Shown here: piece by piece, positions 23,258 to 30,369 of the stretch
Layout: the number at the start of each line of letters is the position of its first letter
Position numbering within the stretch: the first letter of the stretch is position 1
Origin: Pseudobdellovibrionaceae bacterium
Lineage (GTDB): Bacteria > Bdellovibrionota > Bdellovibrionia > Bdellovibrionales > Bdellovibrionaceae
Assembly (NCBI GenBank): GCA_016785955.1
Contig: JAEUWH010000103.1
Span: 1-36,255 of the forward strand
Length of the DNA: 36,255 bases
Direction: 5' to 3'
Notes under the pieces: generated by a model
What the model was told of the DNA's origin: nothing
The model's input: only the letters and a program-made list of their open reading frames with translations
Databases searched by the model: none
Translations under genes and position numbers: made by a program

Positions 23258-24271
23258 CTAAAACCCTAGTTTCATTCCAAAGCTAATTCCACCACCAGTG
23301 GTGGGATCAACTACAATTGTCTGACTTCCAGATCTCGCAGTGACCTCATCCACAATGTAGCCGGCATATCCAATCTGAAATAATAGATCTTCGGCCATAC
23401 TAAATTGATACCCAAGAATATAATTAGTTTGAAAACTGCTATCAATTTCAGTAGCAGTTGTACTGTTCTCATACTTAAGGGTACTAAAATCACTCATATT
23501 ACGACTTATATAAACTACAAAAGATGAATCTTTAGCAGTTCTAAAATTCAAACTTGCTGCAAGTTTCAAATCATTTCCGTCTTTTGTTTCGCGTTTAGTT
23601 GCACCTTCTTCATAAAAGCGAACTCCATAGTGTGTGTAGTCAATACCAAACAAAAATTCAGTTTTTTCAAATGACTTTATTAGGTCAAAGCCGAGTCTAG
23701 TCGCTGATCCACCTCTTAGGACATTTGAGTCTGAGCTTTTGCCGATCTGAGGTGAATAAGTTAAAAAGCCGTATACGCGAAGATCATTGGTTTCTTTTAA
23801 AGTTCTATTTATAGAAATTGAAGGTTCTTTATTGCCTTTACTAGACACAGAGTAGTCCGTGTAACCAGCGTTTTTACCTTCAGCAGTGTATGTGTATTTG
23901 AAATTTGAGTTCAGTACATTGTTAAGGGTTAAACCAACTCTGGTTTTGTCGTCTATGCCGTACTGTAGAGAGGAGGACAAACTAGAGCTTGTTCCCTTAG
24001 TATCGTTCAATTTTGTTAGCTTACTAGACGGTGTGGATTTTATGAAGACGGCATAATCTGAATCTGATGTTATTAGAAAGAAATCAATACTCATGCTGTC
24101 TTGCTTTGGTTGATAACCAAGACTATGAAGTGAGTCGAAGTCTCTTTTATTTTCTTCTTTAGGTTCATTACTTGAAGTAATTGGCTGTGGTGAATTGTTT
24201 TCCTGGGTTCGAGCAAATGGAGCTTGTAGTAGTAACATTACCATTAGTACATAATTGAAAATCGACTTCAT
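23258..24271 (-). CDS. Outer-membrane beta-barrel-like protein
   Basis: The protein has 337 residues from ATG 24271, with GAGG upstream. An ATG at 24283 lies 12 bases earlier but has no box. Signal peptide: MKSIFNYVLMVMLLLQAPFA. After a polar linker, the rest alternates hydrophobic and polar residues in many short strands and ends with GMKLGF. A final aromatic Phe is the mark of a barrel inserted by the BAM machinery. It is first in a pair with the Sel1/trypsin protease. No named family was recognised. The start regions of both genes share the sequence TGATGAGGTTACT. Confidence 0.68.
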   Translation of the reverse strand: MKSIFNYVLMVMLLLQAPFARTQENNSPQPITSSNEPKEENKRDFDSLHSLGYQPKQDSMSIDFFLITSDSDYAVFIKSTPSSKLTKLNDTKGTSSSLSSSLQYGIDDKTRVGLTLNNVLNSNFKYTYTAEGKNAGYTDYSVSSKGNKEPSISINRTLKETNDLRVYGFLTYSPQIGKSSDSNVLRGGSATRLGFDLIKSFEKTEFLFGIDYTHYGVRFYEEGATKRETKDGNDLKLAASLNFRTAKDSSFVVYISRNMSDFSTLKYENSTTATEIDSSFQTNYILGYQFSMAEDLLFQIGYAGYIVDEVTARSGSQTIVVDPTTGGGISFGMKLGF

Positions 24272-24351
24272 CAGTAACCTCATCAGTTTTACTCTTAAGT
24301 AAGAGTGGTTTTAATTAATCGCAGCGTGACTTAACTAAGTTAAAATGCTAC

Positions 24352-24403
24352 CTTTATTGGCATAGGCAAACAGCCACGTCGTTTGTCTGTCCTGGCAATA
24401 AAG
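24352..24403. repeat. Long imperfect inverted repeat
   Basis: CTTTATTG (24352-24359) and CAATAAAG (24396-24403) are perfect complements. Inside them GGCAAAC (24365-24371) pairs with GTTTGTC (24381-24387) apart from one wobble. The 52-base hairpin lies in the gap before the outer-membrane protein gene (24272-24497), which otherwise holds no gene. It may be a terminator for the minus-strand gene upstream or a remnant recombination site. Confidence 0.4.
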
Positions 24404-24497
24404 AGTCCACCTTCATTTTTATGAACTAGCAACGCTGCTATTCCAGTTTTTAAGTAGGACAGAACTAGTACAGTTAGTGCTTCGAGTAGTGTTATTC

Positions 24498-24830
24498 CTA
24501 AGAATTCCAATTGCAATTATCCCGGTTAATTTTTTTCTTTATAGAAGCTATAGTTAATCCCAAAAAAGAAATGCCTGCAAAAATATCCAAAATAATCCAG
24601 ATATCACGCATGAGACCAACTTTAAATACTGGATTGAAAAGCACGCCAACAATAATAAGAAAAATTCTTTCAAGCCCAACCTTAGAGCTTTTAGAAAATA
24701 GGAAAATCGATACAGAAAATATGAAAACTCTCAGGAACTGATAGTAGCCATAGCTCATCGGGAAAACTGCAAGAATTAGTAAAATGGCAGATGCCAGACT
24801 TAGTAAGGAATAGCTGTTGAGAGCTTTCAT
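24498..24830 (-). CDS. Small multi-TM membrane protein
   Basis: The protein has 110 residues from ATG 24830. Three or four hydrophobic segments (about 8-28, 30-48, 52-70 and 75-96) leave only a short basic tail (KKKINRDNC). It has no signal or enzymatic motif. It lies 38 bases after the XRE gene on the same strand and may be its co-transcribed partner. No family was recognised. Confidence 0.5.
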   Translation of the reverse strand: MKALNSYSLLSLASAILLILAVFPMSYGYYQFLRVFIFSVSIFLFSKSSKVGLERIFLIIVGVLFNPVFKVGLMRDIWIILDIFAGISFLGLTIASIKKKINRDNCNWNS

Positions 24831-24868
24831 TTGACTCCATTCTACATACGAAAAAGTACAAAATGTTT

Positions 24869-25225
24869 TTATCTTTTAACCCGTCTAATTTTCATTTCAA
24901 AAATTCCACTAAACCACTCGTCACCAACAAGCGACCCCAGATCGATTGCTTTTTGAGACTGAGGTTCAGGCCCTTCACCAAATAAAAGATTGTCTAGAGT
25001 GATATTGAGAGCATCTGCAACCCGTTTAACTTGTTTAACATCCCTTGGATTACTTCCGGCCAACCAACCCGATAAGGACTGCTTAGGAACATTGGCTTTC
25101 CTGGCAAGTTGAGAAGCTGTAATCTCGTCTCTTTCAAGATAGTACTTCAATTGTTTTTTCAAATTCATCGAGTTGGATTTCGGAGAAATAGGCGGTCGGC
25201 TTGAAGGATTGTCCGTAATATTCAT
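24869..25225 (-). CDS. XRE-family regulator with C-terminal tail
   Basis: The protein has 118 residues from ATG 25225, with an AAGGAT box 5 nt upstream; a second ATG at 25168 is possible. The polar N-terminus is followed by a Cro/C1-type HTH (about 22-80, LKYYLERDEITASQLARKAN, then SLSGWLAGSNPRDVKQVKRV). The last 30 residues (SLVGDEWFSGIFEMKIRRVK) are separate from the HTH and could bind a partner or ligand. The upstream gap has direct repeats that are candidate operators. Confidence 0.82.
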   Translation of the reverse strand: MNITDNPSSRPPISPKSNSMNLKKQLKYYLERDEITASQLARKANVPKQSLSGWLAGSNPRDVKQVKRVADALNITLDNLLFGEGPEPQSQKAIDLGSLVGDEWFSGIFEMKIRRVKR

Positions 25226-25667
25226 AATAAATCCTTATTGTCGTACAAATTGTCCGGTAAATGGGTCATTGAAGTAAAATGATTTATATTTGAACAGTTA
25301 AAATTATTTGGTTTTGTAGCCATAAAAAAGTCCTGTTAGTCATCGGTTAGTATGCAAATGTTACCTCGCACTTATGCGAAACAAGGTGTTTCTTTAAACT
25401 GAACAGGAACGAAAAATGAATCAAAAGAAATGAATTCAATACTGAAAAATTCTCAGGTTTTCTGAGGTTTTAATGAGACATCTGTCAATACCAATTGTCT
25501 GTCATTACCAACCTATCTAGGTTGATTTAGTTGCTACGAGAATTTGACCTTTGGTATTAATCTTCATAGTAACCGTTTATGACTGTTTCTTTGTCTACTC
25601 CAGGCTAGTTGATCAGTCGCCGGTGCAAATTAGAATTAGAAATTGTCTTTAGTCTTTTCAAATCTAA
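25226..25667. promoter_or_regulatory. Regulatory gap with direct repeats
   Basis: No gene is seen in this 442-base gap. TCTCAGGTTT and TCTGAGGTTT stand in tandem at 25451-25470 (9 of 10). CTGTCAATACCAA (25482-25494) and CTGTCATTACCAA (25499-25511) match at 12 of 13 with a 17-base offset, and a TTGGTATTAA near 25551-25560 is the same core in reverse. They are candidate binding sites for the XRE regulator that starts at 25225, though they lie over 200 bases from it. Confidence 0.4.
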
Positions 25668-25931
25668 ACTTTTTTCGTTGGGGGACAGTCTGTCGATTTT
25701 TCATTTTTATTCAAGAGTACCTCTGGCAAAGAAACCTTTAAGTACTCGGAGGACACAATTTCATTACTTCTAAAGCACATGATGTCTTCTTTATACTGCA
25801 CGTCATATAACTATAAGATCTACAATATAAATATGGAAAGGGATTTACCGGCTCGGTTGAAAATGGCAAGAACTGATGAATTCCAATATTTCTTGCTTCA
25901 AGTTCAAGAATTAATTCCAAAGCTAGATTGA
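25668..25931 (+). pseudogene. Open frame before the hydrolase gene, probably a remnant
   Basis: An 87-codon frame without a clear start (possible ATG 25779) ends with a TGA at 25929-25931, 8 bases before the hydrolase ATG. The last part reads MERDLPARLKMARTDEFQYF, then LLQVQELIPKLD, which is protein-like. The sequence around the stop (GATTGAGGTGACCC) also serves as the ribosome-binding site for the next gene. It may be the tail of a lost upstream gene. No family was recognised. Confidence 0.3.
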
Positions 25932-25939
25932 GGTGACCC

Positions 25940-26782
25940 ATGAAACGTACAATAGTAACAGAGGACTGTCCGTTCCGAAATTCAACTTTTTTTGTTCCTA
26001 ATGATGGAGAGTCTCACCCGGGTATTATTTTACTTCATGGCGCAGAAGGTGGCGGATCTCCGTTTTGGAAAGGCTCTGCATTAATGTATGCGGCCAATGG
26101 ATTTGCCACATTAGCCTACTGTTATTTTGGTCGAAACGATAGTTTGTGGGGGCCACGTGAGACCTTGGTTAATTTTGATCTCGAAGAACTAGATGAAGCT
26201 CTAACCTGGTTGAAATTATCTTCTTTTGTTAAAGATCAAAAAGTTGCGCTTGCAGGAGCTTCGCGAGGAGCGGAACTTGCTTTGCTTTATGCAAGCCTCA
26301 CGGCAAATGAAAAAATATTCACGCAGCCAGATTGTATTTCTGTCCACTGTCCCTCTGATGAAACCTACGGATCTTGGAATTTAGATTGGGAAGATGATCG
26401 TTGTTGGATCAAGAAAGAGCCTCAAAATCCCCCTCGCGGTTCGCATCCGGGGCCTAGTTCAGTTTGGAATGAAAAATGTGGCTTAGATCCAAGGAAACTT
26501 CCGGACCATATGAAGACTGCATGGAAATGGAAAGGTCAGGCAATTCCCGCAAATTTTCGAATTCCCGTAGAAAATATCGAGGTTCCAGTTTTTATTTCTC
26601 ATGGACTAAATGATGATGTTTGGAGCGTCGAGAAAACAAAAAAAATCGAAGCTTCAATGAGATCTGCGAATAAAATGCCGGAGGTTCACTATTTCGAAGG
26701 TGAAGGCCACAACCTTGGTCGCCTAGCGGGCGGAAAGAGAATGGAATCTGTCTTAGATTTTCTTTCTAAAAATTTGATCTAA
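25940..26782 (+). CDS. Alpha/beta hydrolase, dienelactone-hydrolase or BAAT C-terminal-like
   Basis: The protein has 280 residues. It is an alpha/beta hydrolase with oxyanion region LLHGAEGGG (31-39), nucleophile S108 in GASRG, acid D225 or D226 in SHGLNDDVWS and H257 in GEGHNLG. The insert DDRCWIKKEPQNPPRGSHPG near 152-171 is typical of the BAAT C-terminal/acyl-CoA thioester group, which takes acyl-CoA or ester substrates. There is no signal peptide, so it is cytoplasmic. The GAGGTG ribosome-binding site overlaps the end of the upstream frame. A copy of the decayed HTH frame follows it. Confidence 0.8.
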   Translation: MKRTIVTEDCPFRNSTFFVPNDGESHPGIILLHGAEGGGSPFWKGSALMYAANGFATLAYCYFGRNDSLWGPRETLVNFDLEELDEALTWLKLSSFVKDQKVALAGASRGAELALLYASLTANEKIFTQPDCISVHCPSDETYGSWNLDWEDDRCWIKKEPQNPPRGSHPGPSSVWNEKCGLDPRKLPDHMKTAWKWKGQAIPANFRIPVENIEVPVFISHGLNDDVWSVEKTKKIEASMRSANKMPEVHYFEGEGHNLGRLAGGKRMESVLDFLSKNLI

Positions 26783-26802
26783 ATTTTTTTTTCCTCGTAA
26801 AT

Positions 26803-26896
26803 GGTTAACCTGAAAAATTCAGCTAAATTTGGCTTTTCTTTCCTCCGCAAAACTTTATAAATAAGTCCTGCACTCAACCCAGTTGAGTTCGAACTT
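26803..26896 (-). pseudogene. Decayed HTH frame, copy 3 (fragment)
   Basis: The minus strand reads SSNSTGLSAGLIYKVLRRKE, then KPNLAEFFRLT. It aligns with the middle of copies 1 and 2 (SAGRTYKVQW, KEKPNL-ELARL). Only about 31 codons remain. It lies 20 bases after the hydrolase gene on the opposite strand, so it occupies the same place relative to its cargo as copies 1 and 2. Confidence 0.55.
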
Positions 26897-26963
26897 ATCT
26901 TTTGGCGAGACAGTATTTTCAGTAGAGATGTATTATTTTTTATTGAAATATTGACTATTGAAT

Positions 26964-27167
26964 TTAAAAAGAAATTATAACTTTAAGGAAGCCTGCAATA
27001 ATCATGATTGGACCGCCATATTTATAGAGGGGCCCCATGTCTGACCTCCAGGTAGCCTGTCGTTCAGGATTTTTATTTACAGGCAAACGTCCAATTCCTT
27101 GCAAGAAAACAGAGATGCCTCCAAAAATCATTAATATACCACTGAACACCCCAATACCAATATCCAT
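26964..27167 (-). CDS. Small two-TM membrane protein
   Basis: The protein has 67 residues from ATG 27167, taken because the longer reading from 27266 begins with a sequence unlike a real N-terminus. Two membrane helices (about 3-22, IGIGVFSGILMIFGGISVFL, and 50-66, GGPIMIIAGFLKVIISF) flank a basic polar loop (GRLPVNKNPERQATWRSDMG). No family was recognised. Confidence 0.45.
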   Translation of the reverse strand: MDIGIGVFSGILMIFGGISVFLQGIGRLPVNKNPERQATWRSDMGPLYKYGGPIMIIAGFLKVIISF

Positions 27168-27336
27168 GCCTACAACACTCCGTATATGTTGGGCGTTGTA
27201 TGTCGATTTACAATTTAGAGCAAATGGTTTCGTTATCGAGTTTGTTGTTTCCTGGAAGGCATTCAACAGATGGATTAGAGCTAGATTGGCAGTAAGTTGA
27301 AAATCGTCAAGCTTGGTAATGACATCAAGGTTGTAA

Positions 27337-27354
27337 GGGTTAGGACCCTAACCC
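27337..27354. terminator. Palindromic hairpin at the end of the kinase operon
   Basis: GGGTTAGG-AC-CCTAACCC is a perfect 8-bp inverted repeat. It covers the stop of the last gene in the minus-strand kinase/CheR/CheB operon. No T tract follows on the minus strand, so it is at best a weak intrinsic terminator. Confidence 0.4.
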
Positions 27355-28931
27355 AAGTGATTGAACAATTCTTTCAACAAAGTGGTGCGTGCAATAGGCT
27401 TCGTTAAGACTTTGCTGTAGCCAACTCTATTGTAGACATCGTCATGTTCTGTGCGAATCGCATGGGCAGTCAGTGCCAGAATCGGCTTGCTGAAACCCAT
27501 TTTCCTGATTTTATCGGTGGCTTCATGACCATCCATACCAGGCATTTGCACATCGATAAGAATCAAATCAAAATTATGTTTTTTTACTTCATCAATAGCG
27601 TCTTGGCCATTTTCTGCATAGTGAATGATCGCTCCCGAATTTTTTAGAAAAAAAGAAATCAAAGTCAAATTATCAGGAGAATCATCAACAGCTAATATAC
27701 GTTTGTCAGTTAGCTTCAAATTTTCAAGAGTTTGTAAGTTCTCTATTTTTCTTGATTCCTTGTCTGCAGACTTCAATTTCGCACATTCTAATGGAAGGCG
27801 AATTAAAAATGTGGATCCGACGCCAACATCAGAGGAGGTCAAACGAATTTCACCGCCTAATGCATTTGCAAGTTGTCGTGAGATTACCAGTCCTAGTCCC
27901 GACCCCCCAAATTGCCGACGTGTAGATGGGTCCGCCTGCCCGAATGGTTGGAATAACCTTTCCTGTTGCTCAGGTGAAAGTCCAATGCCTTGATCTTTTA
28001 CCTGAACGACTAGGTTATCAGTATTTTCTTTTGTTTGGCTTGAAACCACAGTGATATCCACATTGACGGTGCCAGCCGAAGTGAATTTGATCGCGTTCCC
28101 CACGATATTAAGTAAAATTTGTTTGATGCGAGTAGGATCAGAAATATATTGCTGGGGGAAAACTTTAGGTATGTTGAAACTAAGATTTAAACCTTTCTCT
28201 TGAGCGCGGAATGAGAGTGCTGAGTCGACATCACGGATAATATCTTTTAGATCAAATCTGACTCGTTCCAGTTCTAGTCGATTGGCTTCGATGCGGGAAA
28301 GATCTAAAATATCGTCTATGAGGCGAAGCAACAGCTTTCCATTGCGATCAATCGCGGCGCTCAGTTCTTTGGTTTCCTCGCTACCGGGTTGACTTTTTGA
28401 GATCAATTCGGAAAAGCCTAACACGGCGGCTAGAGGTGTCCGAATTTCGTGAGACATATTAGCAAGAAACTGACTTTTAATCACATTCGCCGCGTCGGCT
28501 TCAACTCGAAGACGCTCAAGCTCAGCCACATGAGATTGCAAAAGAGCCTTTTGCCTTGCTAGTTCGACAAACATTTGAACTTTGGCTCGTACCATATACG
28601 CATCTAGCGGTTTAAAAAGTAAATCGACGGCTCCGGTCTGGTAGCTTTGAAAAATTACGTCACTGTCTTGGTGATGTGCTGTCACAAATATAATTGGCAG
28701 ACTGACGTATTTTTTCACACTGCGAATAATTTTTGCTAGCTCCAAACCAGAGGTGCCGGGCATTTGTACATCAAGTAGCACTAGTCCAAACTCGTTTTGG
28801 GAAATATGTTCAAGCGCTTGATCGGCATTTGTCGCCGAGAAAATTTCAATATCAGCTGCCGCAATCAGTTCAGAAAGCGCTCGAATGTTTTCTGTGTAAT
28901 CATCAACGATCAAAATTTTAGTTTTATTCAT
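27348..28931 (-). CDS. REC-kinase-REC hybrid histidine kinase
   Basis: The protein has 527 residues and no membrane segment, so it is cytoplasmic. An N-terminal receiver (about 1-122, D54 in LLDVQMPG) is followed by a coiled linker (125-150), HisKA with H161 in MSHEIRTPL, an ATPase domain with a GNAIKF N-box near 283 and GGSGLGLVIS, and a second receiver (about 410-527, D460 in LIDVQMPGMDG, K near TKPI). It accepts phosphate from the large kinase or sends it on. It overlaps the CheB gene by 4 nt and is the last gene in the operon. Confidence 0.92.
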   Translation of the reverse strand: MNKTKILIVDDYTENIRALSELIAAADIEIFSATNADQALEHISQNEFGLVLLDVQMPGTSGLELAKIIRSVKKYVSLPIIFVTAHHQDSDVIFQSYQTGAVDLLFKPLDAYMVRAKVQMFVELARQKALLQSHVAELERLRVEADAANVIKSQFLANMSHEIRTPLAAVLGFSELISKSQPGSEETKELSAAIDRNGKLLLRLIDDILDLSRIEANRLELERVRFDLKDIIRDVDSALSFRAQEKGLNLSFNIPKVFPQQYISDPTRIKQILLNIVGNAIKFTSAGTVNVDITVVSSQTKENTDNLVVQVKDQGIGLSPEQQERLFQPFGQADPSTRRQFGGSGLGLVISRQLANALGGEIRLTSSDVGVGSTFLIRLPLECAKLKSADKESRKIENLQTLENLKLTDKRILAVDDSPDNLTLISFFLKNSGAIIHYAENGQDAIDEVKKHNFDLILIDVQMPGMDGHEATDKIRKMGFSKPILALTAHAIRTEHDDVYNRVGYSKVLTKPIARTTLLKELFNHLG

Positions 28932-29512
28932 TGAGCATTTCCCCGGGCCAATTCTGAAATCTTTCTTGATAGGTCAGAAATACTACCGACAAAATCAGGT
29001 TGAAATAAATCTAGTGCCGACTGCGGCATGAAAGAAAATTCAGCATCATCGGGGTGCTGAATCATTGTGTATCCACCACAATCGTGTATCTCTTTTAAAC
29101 CCAATGCTCCATCTGCATTGGCGCCTGTTAGCAAAATTCCACAAACACTTGGCCCATAGGCATGAGCGGCGGATTCAAAAAGTACGTCAATAGACGGGCG
29201 GGCAAAATGCACGGGATCGTCTTGGCTTAAAGAAAAACTATCATCCTTTTCAATCAGCAAATGATAACCCGGCGGAGCAAAATAGACATGTCCCTTTTGA
29301 ATTTTCGTTTTATCGATGACTTCTACTAGGTTCATATTTTCTGTTGCTGCTCCAAATACCAAAGGTAAATTCAAATTCGAATTTGCGGGCAGATGCTGGA
29401 CGACAACTATGGGTACTTGATGTTTGCCGCTACTTTGGGAAAATAATTTTTGAATGGTCGCAATTCCACCGGCAGAAGCGCCAATAAAAATATATTTTAT
29501 TTTCTGGCTCAT
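28928..29512 (-). CDS. CheB-type methylesterase domain protein
   Basis: The protein has 194 residues. It is a stand-alone CheB C-terminal domain with S13 in GASAGG, H40 in VVQHLP and D134 in GANADGALG, the catalytic triad of protein-glutamate methylesterase. The family normally has an N-terminal receiver, which is missing here, so control must come from elsewhere. It overlaps both CheR and the following kinase by 4 nt. No methyl-accepting chemotaxis protein is in the window, so its substrate may be a kinase or a distant receptor. Confidence 0.9.
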   Translation of the reverse strand: MSQKIKYIFIGASAGGIATIQKLFSQSSGKHQVPIVVVQHLPANSNLNLPLVFGAATENMNLVEVIDKTKIQKGHVYFAPPGYHLLIEKDDSFSLSQDDPVHFARPSIDVLFESAAHAYGPSVCGILLTGANADGALGLKEIHDCGGYTMIQHPDDAEFSFMPQSALDLFQPDFVGSISDLSRKISELARGNAQ

Positions 29513-30369
29513 GTGGGTTTCCTTAGGGAAGCTGCTGATTTTCCCACGGGTTGAACCTTCAAGTTATAAATATTCTGATTACTATCGATGGTGTCGAAAT
29601 AGTTAGCGGTGTTTGAAAAGCGGAGTGTCTCTTTCGAGCCAATACCCAGGTAACCCTTAAAAACTAATGAGCGTGCAAACAAATTAAATGCACGATCTTG
29701 TAGTTCCCGATTAAAATAAATAAGAACATTTCGACATAAAATTAAATTAGCTTCTATAAAAGGAGCATCTGTAACCAAGTTATGCTCGGAAAATACGGTG
29801 TTTTCCAGGAATTTAGAATTAAATCGAGCCAAGCCATATTCTGCAGTATAGTATTCAGATGGACTATTTGTGCCACCAGCTGTGACATAATTTTTATTAA
29901 AGGACGAAATCAAAGAGAGTTCGTAAATACCTTCCTTGGCCTTTTTTAGCACCTTTGGATTAATATCTGTTGCATGAATTGTTGTTCGATCTAGTAGATT
30001 TTCTTCTTTCAACGCAATAGCAAGGCTTAGCACTTCTTCGCCGGTACTACAACCCGCTACCCAAATGACAATTCTGGAATATGTTTTTAGGACTGGAAAA
30101 ACAACTTCACGCAACGTACGAAAAAAAAGAGGATCTCTAAAAAATTCAGTAGTATTGATCGTCAAATAAGGAAGCACGTCTCGGAATGTATCGGACGAAT
30201 CTAAGACCTTTTTAAGTAATTCCAGTAAACTGCTGACCTTAAATTGAGTTAGTAACGTAGACAGACGACGATCTAGTGATGCTTCTGCATATTGACGGAA
30301 GTCGTATCCATATCGCATAAACACGCCTTCTAAAAAAAGGTGTCTTTCAACTGGGTCAATTCGCATCAT
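29509..30369 (-). CDS. CheR-type protein-glutamate methyltransferase
   Basis: The protein has 286 residues from ATG 30369, which overlaps the TGA of the upstream kinase (ATGA). The N-terminal helical region (DPVERHLFLEGVFMRYGYDF, RRLSTLL) and TEFFRDPLFF precede the SAM-binding part: VWVAGCSTGEEVLSLAIAL at about 103-121 and NLILCRNVLIYF at about 210-221. CheR methylates glutamates using S-adenosylmethionine. Together with CheB it forms a reversible modification pair. This group occurs beside hybrid kinases in many bacteria, outside classical chemotaxis. Confidence 0.92.
   Translation of the reverse strand: MMRIDPVERHLFLEGVFMRYGYDFRQYAEASLDRRLSTLLTQFKVSSLLELLKKVLDSSDTFRDVLPYLTINTTEFFRDPLFFRTLREVVFPVLKTYSRIVIWVAGCSTGEEVLSLAIALKEENLLDRTTIHATDINPKVLKKAKEGIYELSLISSFNKNYVTAGGTNSPSEYYTAEYGLARFNSKFLENTVFSEHNLVTDAPFIEANLILCRNVLIYFNRELQDRAFNLFARSLVFKGYLGIGSKETLRFSNTANYFDTIDSNQNIYNLKVQPVGKSAASLRKPT

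Noticed and set aside
24511-24741. Plus-strand frame opposite the small membrane protein
   Set aside because: It is the complement of a hydrophobic gene, basic and without a start signal.
25738-25941. Minus-strand 67-codon frame before the hydrolase gene
   Set aside because: It is the opposite strand of a more convincing plus-strand frame and covers the hydrolase ribosome-binding site.
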